This document shows positions 45,001 to 52,919 of a stretch of 64,000 bases of DNA, in pieces (positions within the stretch are counted from its first letter, which is position 1; each line of letters opens with the position of its first letter). Under the pieces are notes generated by a model. It saw only the letters and a list, made by a program, of their open reading frames with translations, was not told the DNA's origin and ran no database searches. Origin of the DNA: Hyphobacterium marinum (GTDB taxonomy: Bacteria > Pseudomonadota > Alphaproteobacteria > Caulobacterales > Maricaulaceae); contig NZ_JAZDRO010000001.1 of NCBI RefSeq assembly GCF_036330325.1, positions 1 through 64,000 on the forward strand. The letters run 5' to 3'. Made by a program: the position numbers and the translations under genes.

Positions 45001-46333
45001 AAGTCGCGGCCAGGTCACCCGCAGCGGTCTGGAAATTGGACACGGTGCCATTGCCGACCGTGAGGTCGCCAGAGCCGAAGCCAAAGACGTTTTCGGAGAA
45101 GGTCACCGTGATCGGGAAGGCCCCGCCCACCGTGCCGGACGCTGATGACGTGATGGCAACGGTCGGAGCCGTCGCGTCATAGGTCAGCGAGAACTGTGTC
45201 GCGGCCGTGCTGGCATTGCTGGCCGCATCCTGGGCCGCGCCAGCAGCGATATCGACCGTGACCGGACCGTCTGCGGCGGGCGTGATGGTTGCCGTATAGA
45301 CCGTGCCCGACACCGCGTTGAAATTCGATGCCGCGCCATTGCCGACCGCGAAGTCTCCAATCTCGAATCCGGTGACGGTTTCCGAGAAGGTCGCCGTCAC
45401 TGTGAAGGGGGCGTTTGTCTGGGAGTTTGCGGAGGCCGTCAGGGCGACAGTAGGCGGGGTCGTGTCCGGGGCATTGTGCACCGTATAGGTCTGGTTGGTG
45501 CCCGGTGGCGTGGTGACCAGCGTATTGCCGGCCGCGTCCTGGATGTTCTGGCCACCGGCGAATCCGAGTGACACGACCGTATTGACCAGGTCGGCGAGAT
45601 CACCGCCAGAGACCGTCACGTCATAGGTCGCGCCGGAGAGCGCATTGACATTGGTCGCCGTGGCCGTCGTGCCATTGGCAACGAAATCCGCCGTATCAAC
45701 ATTCTGGACGGTCTCGGTGAAGGTCACGCGCCAGGTCAGCGAGTCGGCGTCGGTGGTTTCGGTAGCCGGATTGTTCCGGACGACAGCCCCGATGCCGGGC
45801 GGTGTGGTATCGGCGACACCCGGACAGTCCGGGTCGAGCGCATTCATGTCGAAGACAAGCGTCGCGATCACCTGCGGCGAGTTGAGGTCCATCGTGTCGC
45901 CGCCGTCGAAATCGTAGGCGGTCGTACCGTGATTGGAATCCCAAAGCACAGCGGTATACGGCCCGGTCGCCGGTGTCGCGACGATGCGCGTAAAGGCATT
46001 GACGCTCAGGGTCTGGCCGACGGGAACCTCGTGCGTTGTGCCTGAACCGGTGTGCCGCGCGACGACGGTGTTGTTGCCGTCGAGGTGATAGATCTGGACA
46101 TAATCCTCGCCGCCGGCATCATCGGTCGCGCCCGTAAAGGACGCGCTTGTCCCGAATAGCGTCGGCGACGCCGCCGTACACGCGCCGTCAAATGCGAATT
46201 GAACCCGGGTGATGGATGCATTGTTGGCCGCTTGTGCCGGCGTACCGGCCAGCAGGCCGATGGCCAGCGGCACGGCTACGGTTGCTGACGCGCAGGCGCG
46301 ATGAACAGCGTTCAATTTACGGAATACAGACAT
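42023..46333 (-). CDS. Ig-module autotransporter
   Basis: The ATG at 46333 follows GGGGAAG and opens a signal peptide ending in GTPAQA (about residue 35). The 1436-residue protein has an N-terminal domain (about 36-175), one type-A module and six type-B Ig-like modules (about 190-875). A BACON-like domain follows (about 880-980), then a prealbumin-like segment (GSIRIVATTPGGTHGD to IVCTFANSRDD). The C-terminal autotransporter barrel spans about 1085-1436 and is introduced by the helix AINNYLVRRADRIVSSLPQLNNRL, split here as AINNYLVRRADR and IVSSLPQLNNRL. The modules are of the same two kinds as in the giant protein at 2592-9680. Surface adhesion is a reasonable but unproven role. It is divergent from the PPC-metallopeptidase gene. 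Confidence 0.87.
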   Translation of the reverse strand: MSVFRKLNAVHRACASATVAVPLAIGLLAGTPAQAANNASITRVQFAFDGACTAASPTLFGTSASFTGATDDAGGEDYVQIYHLDGNNTVVARHTGSGTTHEVPVGQTLSVNAFTRIVATPATGPYTAVLWDSNHGTTAYDFDGGDTMDLNSPQVIATLVFDMNALDPDCPGVADTTPPGIGAVVRNNPATETTDADSLTWRVTFTETVQNVDTADFVANGTTATATNVNALSGATYDVTVSGGDLADLVNTVVSLGFAGGQNIQDAAGNTLVTTPPGTNQTYTVHNAPDTTPPTVALTASANSQTNAPFTVTATFSETVTGFEIGDFAVGNGAASNFNAVSGTVYTATITPAADGPVTVDIAAGAAQDAASNASTAATQFSLTYDATAPTVAITSSASGTVGGAFPITVTFSENVFGFGSGDLTVGNGTVSNFQTAAGDLAATSALAPGRVYTATITPTADGPVTVDIAASAATDTAGNTSTAATQFTITKVSDATPPTVSLTTSANSPVNGPFSVTATFSEDVTGFDGADLQITNGAASNLQMTSASVYTATITPAADGNVVIAIPAGAAQDGAGNNSLAATPVTIVNDQTAPTVTLSSGATDPVSGAFTLTATFSEAVTGFALNDFTVGNGAASNFNAASGTVYSATITPAADGPVTIDVAAGAANDTAGNGNTAAAQFSITNDGTAPGVVLTSASPDPVSGAFTLTATFTESVTGFEVSDFTVGNGAASNFNAASGTVYTATITPAADGQVTVDVAAGAAADAAGNGNTAATQFTITNDATPPAPTITLPGTQVEGAFTVTITFSEDVTGFDVSDLAVTNGAASGFTSTNARTYSATITPDTVGQLTIALAANAAQDGAGNASTAASESLTVVFPTTNSNLNLGGTVVDPTGVSTTVNLTNPGSQPIGYSAASDVNWVAATPATGTIPGNGNLSLNIALTAAADQLDAGTYNGTITVSSTAPAAVITTIPVTLTVAPRYGSIRIVATTPGGTHGDTSFTYASSDTDLNGLSLTTSGGTAGSATFRKRFGTYDITQSLPVGWELDTLTCAGDADNGSVIDVASGRADIDLDPNETIVCTFANSRDDDAVRIATQRAINNYLVRRADRIVSSLPQLNNRLRAHEESRAGDFAADVVGGEYRVAMNGSLAGMRAQARDGSDADDVGNPSRFDLWFSAEFSGISDDRAGDSADSEFGVVQIGADWLVNEKTVVGLLVQRDWMDETQETVAAAAGGVSPATIDGVGWMAGPYLVHEFAEGVVFDVLAMYGQSDNDINPLGFYEDSFSTDRFVIRATISGEWADGPWRIRPSASIAHFSETQDAYTDSLGVAIPEQTIEIGRFTAGPEFAYRWDQPGGGYSELHGEINANFDYNPAGLMDATGRVFDTGTFRADSRVGLRTMFDNGATLDFEVNLSGLGESDFEASGARIEFSLPFGG
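43690..45820 (-). repeat. Coding array of Ig-like modules in the autotransporter
   Basis: There is one type-A module followed by six type-B modules of about 85-105 residues. The fourth and fifth B modules share long near-identical stretches (NGAASNFNAASGTVY, ATITPAADG), which suggests recent duplication. The sixth is the most diverged. Confidence 0.75.
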
Positions 46334-46645
46334 GGACTTCCCCCCGGACCAGCACACCCCGTCCGGGGAGCACACTATAAAGCATTAATCAAACGCTAGC
46401 GCGTTAGCCTGTTCATATTAAGCAACTTTTGGTCGCATTCGACTCCCGCCAATGGCGAATTCCCGTTGAAATCTGCCGGTTTGGCGGATTGGCACCGCGA
46501 TACGGGACTGTATCGGCAGATCGCGATCATGACGCGGGCCGAATTGGCCGGTCCGGCAAATTGTCGCCTTGAAGTCGCCGCGCAGCATGGCTAAGCCCCC
46601 TGTCGAGGGAAGGTCAGACATTATTCCAGGTCAAAGGGGTCGCTC
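46334..46645. other. Divergent promoter region, no gene seen
   Basis: The 312 bases between the autotransporter and the PPC protein include an AT-rich block (about 46372-46432) unlike the surrounding DNA, with candidate -10-like TATAGT on the reverse strand. I could not fit a convincing -35 at normal spacing. The ribosome sites GGGGAAG (reverse) and AAAGGGG (forward) lie at the two edges. No conserved open frame is seen. Confidence 0.5.
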
Positions 46646-48916
46646 ATGCGTTTCGGAGTTCTATCAGTCGTTTTCGCGTGCGCGGCTGCGCCGGTCTTTG
46701 CCCAGGACACGGGCGGCGATGTCCGGCCCGGAGAAGTCAGCGCCGAACAGCCCCGGGCGGATTTCGAGCTGGACCTGTCCGAGGGACAAATGGTGACGCT
46801 CACGACCCGGTCGGACACCAATTTCGATACCGTGCTGCAGGTCCTGGATGCCAATGGCCGCGTGCTGGCCGAAAATGACGACTATGCAGGCGGCGGCCTG
46901 CAGTCGCAGGTCATTTTCCAGCCCCCCGCTCCGGGTTTCTATACCGCGGCGGTGACCGGCTATGGCGGCGGCTTCGGCTCGTTTGAGCTTGATGTCCACG
47001 AGGGCGTGGACTTCGGACTTTCCGGTGAGGCTGACATCCTGTTCCAGGAAGTTGTCTCGCTCGCCAATGGCAGCCCGACCCAGTCTGTGCGCGTCAACTT
47101 CAGTGCCGGCGATATCGCTGTCATCAACACGTTCGCCATCACGCCCGGCATCGACACCACGCTGGAATTGCGCGGGCCAAACGGGGCGGTGATTGCGCAG
47201 AATGACGACAGCCAGGAAGGCGGCACGCTGGATTCCCAGATCATCCTGGAAATCAGCGAGAGCGGTCAGTACGCCGTCATCGCCGGATCCTATTCAGGAT
47301 CCGATACCGGCGATCTGATGCTGTCGGTCGCGACCGATCCCAATGCCGATGTTCCGTACGATTTCAGCGCGATCGGGGGGGAAGAGATCGCCCGCTACAC
47401 CGGGACGATCGATGATACCCAGCCGTCGCGCGAATACCCGGTCACGCTGACCGCCGGACAGACGCTCCTGGCCCTGGCCGATGCGACATCAGGCGAACTC
47501 GACACGGTCTTGCGCATCCTGGGGCCCGACGGCCAGCCGGTCGCGCTCAATGATGACCGTGGCGACGGCTCGCTGAATTCGGCCATTGCCCTGACTGCGT
47601 CCGAGACGGGCGAGTACACGGTCAGCATGGAACGCTATCGCGGCAGCAACGGGTCGGGCGAGTTCAGCCTTGTCCTGTCGCTGGTCGATGCGGTGATCGT
47701 GGACGAGCTGCGGACCCTGCGCGAGAACATCAATCTGAGCGGTGAAGTGCGGACCATCCGCACCGAGGACTTCATCGTCCATTACACGCTGGAAGGTGTG
47801 GACGCCTCGTCTGAAGCCTATGCGCTGGAAGTCGGAGCGTCCCTGCAGGAGAACCTCGACGCCCAGGTCGCCATCGGCTTTGCCGAACCCATTCGCGACA
47901 GCGACGGCTATTACCGCGCCTTCGTGTCGAATGTCGGCGGCGCGCTGGGTTTTGCCCGGCCGGTCGAAACCGTGTTCGACAATCCGTTTACCGGCGATGT
48001 GCGTGAAGAAATGGCCAGCCGCGCCGTCTTTGTCATCGACAATGATTTCGTCGGCCTGGGCGACGCGGGCGCGTCCAGCCTCATCCGCGCAACGGCCACG
48101 CACGAGCTTAACCACATCGTCCAGTACGGCTATGACGCGATTGAAGAGCTCGACTGGCTGTATGAATCCACCGCGTCGTGGATCGAGACCGTCACGGTCG
48201 GCGAGGACCAGGACGCGACCGACTATGTCGCGGCGGATTTCTCGCGGCCCGGCCGCTGCTGGAGCACGCCCGACGAAGGCCTTGACTATGGCCAGTGGAC
48301 ACTTCTGCAATCCATCGCCGACGTCCATGGAAACCGCATGGTGGTTCGCTTCTGGGAAAACGCGGTCCACATGGACGGGCTCGAAACCATGGATGCCGCC
48401 CTGCGTGACGCGGGGTCGGACCTGACCGAGGCGGTCACACGCTGGCGCGCGCAGAACTATGCGCTCGACTATGACCTCGCCCCGGTCTTTACCAGCACGG
48501 TCGAGATGTCCGGAACGCTGAGCGGAACCGGATCAGGCCGCGCCAAGGGCCGCATCGAGGAGCTGGGCGTGAATTACCTGGCGCTCGATCTGGATGGCCC
48601 GGCCACGCTGTCGGTGACCGGCACCGGCGAGATGGCGATGTTCCTGCTCGGGCAGCGCGGCGGCGAGATCCAGGTCATCCCGCTGGGACAGTCCGGAACG
48701 GTTGAACCGGGTCAGTGGGAAACCGCCAGCCTGATGGTGATCAATACTGCCCTGCCACCCTCACCCGGTGTCTGCACCGGTGAAAACTACCAGATCAACA
48801 TCACCGAACCCGGCGACGACCGCCCGGGGGCAAGCTACCGCTTCAGCGACCGCCATTTCATCGTCCCGGGAGAGGATGACGAGGAGGAACAGGCCGTCGA
48901 AGCGGCTCCGGAATAG
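46646..48916 (+). CDS. Secreted PPC-domain protein with a metallopeptidase-like HELNH motif
   Basis: The 756-residue protein has a signal peptide (MRFGVLSVVFACAAAPVFA). Three tandem PPC-like beta domains follow in residues 20-350, with repeated DTxLxLxxxNGxVxAxNDD patterns. From about 360 to 640 is a region with H486-E-L-N-H490 followed 17 residues later by YE507STASWIE. HExxH plus a downstream glutamate in an E-x-x-A-x-W context is the gluzincin layout and resembles the MXAN_6640-type putative metalloproteases. The last part is acidic (EDDEEEQAVEAAPE). It is probably an exported zinc protease, but activity is inferred. AAAGGGG lies before the ATG. Confidence 0.75.
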   Translation: MRFGVLSVVFACAAAPVFAQDTGGDVRPGEVSAEQPRADFELDLSEGQMVTLTTRSDTNFDTVLQVLDANGRVLAENDDYAGGGLQSQVIFQPPAPGFYTAAVTGYGGGFGSFELDVHEGVDFGLSGEADILFQEVVSLANGSPTQSVRVNFSAGDIAVINTFAITPGIDTTLELRGPNGAVIAQNDDSQEGGTLDSQIILEISESGQYAVIAGSYSGSDTGDLMLSVATDPNADVPYDFSAIGGEEIARYTGTIDDTQPSREYPVTLTAGQTLLALADATSGELDTVLRILGPDGQPVALNDDRGDGSLNSAIALTASETGEYTVSMERYRGSNGSGEFSLVLSLVDAVIVDELRTLRENINLSGEVRTIRTEDFIVHYTLEGVDASSEAYALEVGASLQENLDAQVAIGFAEPIRDSDGYYRAFVSNVGGALGFARPVETVFDNPFTGDVREEMASRAVFVIDNDFVGLGDAGASSLIRATATHELNHIVQYGYDAIEELDWLYESTASWIETVTVGEDQDATDYVAADFSRPGRCWSTPDEGLDYGQWTLLQSIADVHGNRMVVRFWENAVHMDGLETMDAALRDAGSDLTEAVTRWRAQNYALDYDLAPVFTSTVEMSGTLSGTGSGRAKGRIEELGVNYLALDLDGPATLSVTGTGEMAMFLLGQRGGEIQVIPLGQSGTVEPGQWETASLMVINTALPPSPGVCTGENYQINITEPGDDRPGASYRFSDRHFIVPGEDDEEEQAVEAAPE

Positions 48917-48979
48917 ACGCAGCATACAACCATTCGGAAAGACCAGCCGTCTGCACTACACTCGTGTTGCAGAGGGCTG

Positions 48980-50536
48980 CTAGCTTCCTGGTCGCGCAGC
49001 CTGTTCATGGAGCGCATTGAGCTGTTCGTGCAGCACGGTGCTCTCGTGCTCACGTCCGGCCGATGCGACCGCTCTCAGGCGCGGCCCTTCATAATAGGAC
49101 GCAACGAAGTCGTTGTCGGGAATTGAGCCAGACACAGAGATCCGGTCCCACACCCCCGGAAGGCCCGAGACTTTGAGGGTCATGTCGAACTGATGGGTCC
49201 AGAAGAAGGGGGCCTCGTTGTAGGCGTCCTGCGCGCCCAGCATATTCCGGGCCGCTATCTGGCCCTGGCGCTGGGCGGCGACCCAATGCTCTTCCCGCGT
49301 CGGCCGGCCAGCCCAGTCATTTCGATGGCGGGCGACATCGCCGGCGGCGAACACGCCCGGAACAGCCGTCTGAAGATCGGCATCGACCAGAATGCCATCC
49401 TCGACCGGCAGTCCGGCTTCAGCCGCAAGCGCATCGTTGGGAATTGCGCCGATACCGACGACCACCAGGTCGGCACTCACCGAGTCACCCCCATCAAGTG
49501 TGACAGACTGGCCATCGAAATCCCTGACACTGGCCGAGCCGATAAAGCGCACACCGTTGGCCTCGTGTAGCTGCCGCACATGGCGTCCGATCTCTGGCCC
49601 TAATGATGCGGCAAACGGTTCGGCCTCGTTGGAAATGATCGTGATGGCCTTGCCGCGCTGGCGCAGGGAGGCCGAGACTTCCAGTCCGATAAAGCCGGCA
49701 CCGACAATCGCGATGTTCTGTGCGGACTCGACGGCTGCTATCAGCCTTTTCGCATCCGCCATCGAGCGCAGCGTGAACACGCGGTCTTCCGGCGCACCGG
49801 GCAACGGCAGTGTCCGGGCGCGCGCTCCGGTGGCCAGCAACAACCGGTCATAGGCCAGCGCACCGTGCTGGTCCGTTTCGACCCTGGCGGAGTTCAGGTC
49901 GAGCCGCGTGACCCGCGTTTTCGCGAGGATTTCGATGTCGTGGTGATCATAAAAATCCCAGCTTTGCAGCGGCATCCATTCAGGCGGCGCGCTGCCGGCG
50001 AGATAGTCTTTTGACAGGTTTGGACGGTCGTAAGGACGGTCCTCATCTTCACTGACCATGACGAGTTCGCCCGCATACCCCTCTTTCCGCAGCGTATCGG
50101 CGGCGGCGAACGCGGCCGCGCCGCTTCCCACAAGGACAATGCGGTGTGGGTCAGACGCGCGGGCCCGGCACGGTGCGCCAGCCGCATCCGTATCAATCGC
50201 CGCGCCGACGGTGACCTGCCCGTTCGCGATCACAACGCTCCGGCGCGTTAGTGGACCGAAGGCGGGCGCGGCGATCGCCGCACCCGTCCGCAGGCTGAAA
50301 CACGCGTGGTGCAACGGGCACCGGACCGTGTCAGCGCTGAAGGCCCCTTCCGCAAGTGACGCGCCGTAGTGTGAGCACACCGCTTCGAACGCCCGATATT
50401 CGCCGTCCTGACAGCTGACGATAACCGGTGTTTCACCCGCCTGTCCGGTCAGCGTGGTCTGATCCTCGAAAGCCGACAAAGGCACGCCGGCCTCGAAATC
50501 ATGATCCGCAGGGCGCGAATTATTCTGTTCGGTCAT
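48980..50536 (-). CDS. Rieske-type ferredoxin fused to FAD/NAD(P)H-dependent oxidoreductase
   Basis: The ATG at 50536 has an ideal AGGAGG site. The 518-residue protein starts with a Rieske [2Fe-2S] domain: ligands C54 and H56 in CSHYGAS, C73 and H76 in CPLHHACF. A pyridine nucleotide-disulphide oxidoreductase body follows, with FAD motif IVLVGSGAAAFAAADTL, NAD motif IAIVGAGFIGLEVSASLRQRG (split: IVGAGFIGLEVSASL) and GVFAAGDVARHRN. A C-terminal reductase domain ends the protein. This is the AIFL/ferredoxin-reductase-like architecture that passes electrons between NAD(P)H and Fe-S partners. No partner oxygenase is nearby. It is divergent from folE across a short region containing a perfect inverted repeat. 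Confidence 0.85.
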   Translation of the reverse strand: MTEQNNSRPADHDFEAGVPLSAFEDQTTLTGQAGETPVIVSCQDGEYRAFEAVCSHYGASLAEGAFSADTVRCPLHHACFSLRTGAAIAAPAFGPLTRRSVVIANGQVTVGAAIDTDAAGAPCRARASDPHRIVLVGSGAAAFAAADTLRKEGYAGELVMVSEDEDRPYDRPNLSKDYLAGSAPPEWMPLQSWDFYDHHDIEILAKTRVTRLDLNSARVETDQHGALAYDRLLLATGARARTLPLPGAPEDRVFTLRSMADAKRLIAAVESAQNIAIVGAGFIGLEVSASLRQRGKAITIISNEAEPFAASLGPEIGRHVRQLHEANGVRFIGSASVRDFDGQSVTLDGGDSVSADLVVVGIGAIPNDALAAEAGLPVEDGILVDADLQTAVPGVFAAGDVARHRNDWAGRPTREEHWVAAQRQGQIAARNMLGAQDAYNEAPFFWTHQFDMTLKVSGLPGVWDRISVSGSIPDNDFVASYYEGPRLRAVASAGREHESTVLHEQLNALHEQAARPGS

Positions 50537-50575
50537 GTTCAGTCCTCCTGCAGCGTTAGATGACGCAGCATCGGG

Positions 50576-50605
50576 AAGGTTCCCGGATTTTTCGGGAACC
50601 TTTTT
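50576..50605. promoter_or_regulatory. Perfect 10-bp inverted repeat between divergent genes (terminator-like or operator)
   Basis: AAGGTTCCCG (50576-50585) and CGGGAACCTT (50593-50602) enclose a seven-base loop and are followed by TTT. Read forward it looks like an intrinsic terminator placed about 50 bases before the folE start, so it could be an attenuator in the folE leader. As a DNA palindrome it could also be a regulator site shared by both divergent genes. Confidence 0.5.
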
Positions 50606-50656
50606 GCGGCGGTGCCATCCAATGGCCGAACACGCCCGTCCAACAGGAGAACCCGG

Positions 50657-51301
50657 ATGTTTGATGCCGCTACCCAAACCCTAGATCCGCACCAGGATGA
50701 TGCTGAAGCCGCTTTGGTCGACCTTGCACCCCGACCATCCCGCGACGACGCCGAAGAGGCGGTGCGGACCCTGATCCGCTGGGCAGGTGACGAGCCTGAC
50801 CGGGAAGGTCTGAAAATGACGCCAGCCCGCGTCGTTCGGGCCTATGAGGAGTGGTTCGCCGGATACGCCGAGAACCCCGGGGCCATACTCAGCCGTACGT
50901 TTGACGAGGTTGGCGGTTACAATGACATGGTGCTGTTGCGGGACATTCCGATCATCTCGGTTTGCGAACACCATATGGCCCCCATTCACGGCGTCGCCCA
51001 CATTGCATATCTTCCGGCCAATCGTGTCGTTGGTATTTCAAAGCTGGCTCGCCTGGCAGACGCCTATTCCCGCCGCCTGCAGATCCAGGAACGACTGACC
51101 GCGGACATTGCCGACGAGCTTGACCGGGTCCTCCAGCCGCTGGGGGTCGCGGTGGTGATTGAGGCGCACCATGAATGCATGTCCTCGCGCGGCGTGAAAA
51201 AACATGGCTCGAAACTGGTCACGCGCAGCTTCCGCGGCGTCTACGACACGGCCGATGCCCGCCGGGAAATGCACGCATTGCTCGGCACGGCGGAGCGCTA
51301 G
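50657..51301 (+). CDS. folE: GTP cyclohydrolase I
   Basis: A 214-residue FolE. The ATG at 50657 follows AGGAGA. Zinc ligands are C103 and H106 (VCEHHMAP) and C174 (HHECMSSRG). Other conserved parts are LKMTPARVVRAYEEWF, GISKLARLADAYSRRLQIQERLT (split: GISKLARL and YSRRLQIQERL) and TRSFRGVYD. The enzyme converts GTP to dihydroneopterin triphosphate for folate or tetrahydropterin. The position ahead of an ECF sigma factor with a 44-base gap is unusual and hints at stress-linked pterin supply (inference). Confidence 0.93.
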   Translation: MFDAATQTLDPHQDDAEAALVDLAPRPSRDDAEEAVRTLIRWAGDEPDREGLKMTPARVVRAYEEWFAGYAENPGAILSRTFDEVGGYNDMVLLRDIPIISVCEHHMAPIHGVAHIAYLPANRVVGISKLARLADAYSRRLQIQERLTADIADELDRVLQPLGVAVVIEAHHECMSSRGVKKHGSKLVTRSFRGVYDTADARREMHALLGTAER

Positions 51302-51345
51302 CCGATGACCAATCCGGTCTCGACACAATGGGGAGGAGGGAGCTC

Positions 51346-52053
51346 ATGACCGTCAGGAAAAGCCGGTCGGTACCGGACTATGAAACGCTCGAGGAAGCCG
51401 AGCTCGTTGACCATGCGCGCGACGGCGATCTCGAGGCCTTCCGCGTCATCATGCAGCGCTGCAATCAACGGCTCTTCCGCGTTGTCCGGGCCATACTGGG
51501 CGTGGATGCGGACGCCGAGGACGCGCTGCAGGACGTCTATGTCAAGGCGTTCACCAAGCTGCACACATTTCGGGGCGACGCCGGAATCCTGACCTGGCTG
51601 ACGCGCATAGCGATCAATGAGGCCAGGGGCCGTCTACGCAAGCGGCGCGCTGACGTCAGCCTGGATGTCCTAGAACAGTCCCAGCAGACCGATGCAACCA
51701 TCCTGATGTTCCCCGGAGGCAGCATGGCAACGCCGGAAGAAAATGCGGCGCGTTCCGAAATGCGGACCCTTGTGGAGTCCGCAATTGACGATCTGCCCGA
51801 GCCCTTCAGGGTCGTCTTCGTACTGCGTGATGTGGAAGGCTGCAGCGTGGCGGAAACGGCCGCCGCCCAGGGACTGAAGGAGGAAACCGTCAAGACCCGC
51901 CTCTACAGGGCCCGCCGCCGATTGCGCGAAACACTGGACAAGCAGGTCTCCCATGCAGTCGATGATGCCTTCCCGTTCCTGGGCCATCGCTGCGACCGGA
52001 TCACGAATGCTGTTATCGAGCGTTTGGCGGCAGCGCGGCCTGCGCGGGACTGA
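51346..52053 (+). CDS. ECF-type RNA polymerase sigma factor
   Basis: The start at 51346 has GGAGG upstream; longer in-frame starts lie inside folE. The 235-residue protein has sigma region 2 (ELVDHARDGDLEAF, DAEDALQDVYVKAFTKL, LTWLTRIAINEARGRLRKRR; split here) and region 4 (LPEPFRVVFVLRDVEGCSVAETAAAQGL, split, with VKTRLYRARRRLRE). It resembles the RpoE-like group. No zinc-finger anti-sigma gene follows. Instead an intramembrane glutamic protease starts 14 bases downstream. A short C-terminal extension of about 35 residues follows region 4. Confidence 0.9.
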   Translation: MTVRKSRSVPDYETLEEAELVDHARDGDLEAFRVIMQRCNQRLFRVVRAILGVDADAEDALQDVYVKAFTKLHTFRGDAGILTWLTRIAINEARGRLRKRRADVSLDVLEQSQQTDATILMFPGGSMATPEENAARSEMRTLVESAIDDLPEPFRVVFVLRDVEGCSVAETAAAQGLKEETVKTRLYRARRRLRETLDKQVSHAVDDAFPFLGHRCDRITNAVIERLAAARPARD

Positions 52054-52067
52054 AAGGGGCTGATACC

Positions 52068-52919
52068 ATGAGTGATCGCACGCCTGAGTCCGGGAGGCAT
52101 GACAAGGGCCTGGCTGGGTCCTGGCCGAGGTGGCTGATCGCGGTGGTGACACTGGCGGTCTTCTTCACGCTTGATCATTTTGCCTGGCTTCTGTTCGGGC
52201 TTGTTCCGGACGGGCTGGAGGGCACGCCCTACCTGGCCGCGCTATTCGTCTTGCGCTGGCTCCCCTGGCTGATTGTTCCGGCCCTGGTCGCGGCGCTGTT
52301 TTTCGGCCCGCGGCAGGCCGCCAGCGCGCTGGGGCTGACACGGTCGCCGCTGACCGGTCTGGCATTTGCCGCCGCCGTCACTCTCATTCTGCCCATTGTC
52401 TATGCCGTAGCGTCGCCCGTGGGCGTCGCCGAAGAGCCCGCAGAGCCCGTTCTGCGCTATGCCCTGTTTCCGGGTGTGTTCGAGGAAATCCTCTACCGCG
52501 GCTTCCTGTTCGGCTTTCTCTTCCGGTTTGCCCGCTGGGGCTTTCTTCCCGCAGCGCTTGTCGGCGCACTGGTGTTCGGGGCCGCCCATTTCTCGGCCGG
52601 CGGCGATCTGAACGAAGCCCTGACGATCTTCGCGATCACCGCTATCGGCGGCTTCTGGTTCGCCTGGCTGTATGCCGAATGGGACTTCAATCTCTGGATC
52701 CCGATCAGCCTCCACGTCCTGATGAATGCCTGGTGGGAGCTCTTCGTTATCGCGGACAATGCGGCCGGCACACAGGCCACCATTATCGCGCGGTTCGCGG
52801 TGATCGGACTGTCAATTCTGCTGACCCTGGCCCTGGCACGCTGGCGCGGCCCCCGCCGTATTCGCGGGCGGGACTGGCTGTACCGGCCCGGCTTGGGGAC
52901 TGACGCCCCCCAGGCCTGA
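52068..52919 (+). CDS. CPBP-family intramembrane glutamic protease (CAAX-protease-like)
   Basis: A 283-residue membrane protein with about eight helices and the complete CPBP motif set: E139-E140-x-x-x-R144 (FEEILYR), FGAAH174FS, and H216-x-x-x-N220 (SLHVLMNAWWE). Related enzymes process prenylated proteins, bacteriocins or cleave membrane proteins; the substrate here is unknown. AAGGGG precedes the ATG. It follows the ECF sigma gene by 14 bases and is surely co-transcribed, so a role in controlling that sigma factor is possible (inference). Confidence 0.87.
   Translation: MSDRTPESGRHDKGLAGSWPRWLIAVVTLAVFFTLDHFAWLLFGLVPDGLEGTPYLAALFVLRWLPWLIVPALVAALFFGPRQAASALGLTRSPLTGLAFAAAVTLILPIVYAVASPVGVAEEPAEPVLRYALFPGVFEEILYRGFLFGFLFRFARWGFLPAALVGALVFGAAHFSAGGDLNEALTIFAITAIGGFWFAWLYAEWDFNLWIPISLHVLMNAWWELFVIADNAAGTQATIIARFAVIGLSILLTLALARWRGPRRIRGRDWLYRPGLGTDAPQA

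Noticed and set aside
48940..48979. Bulged hairpin (CTGCA...TGCAG) between the convergent PPC protein and Rieske-FAD reductase genes
   Set aside because: It has a two-base bulge and no T tract on either strand, so it is too weak to call as a terminator.
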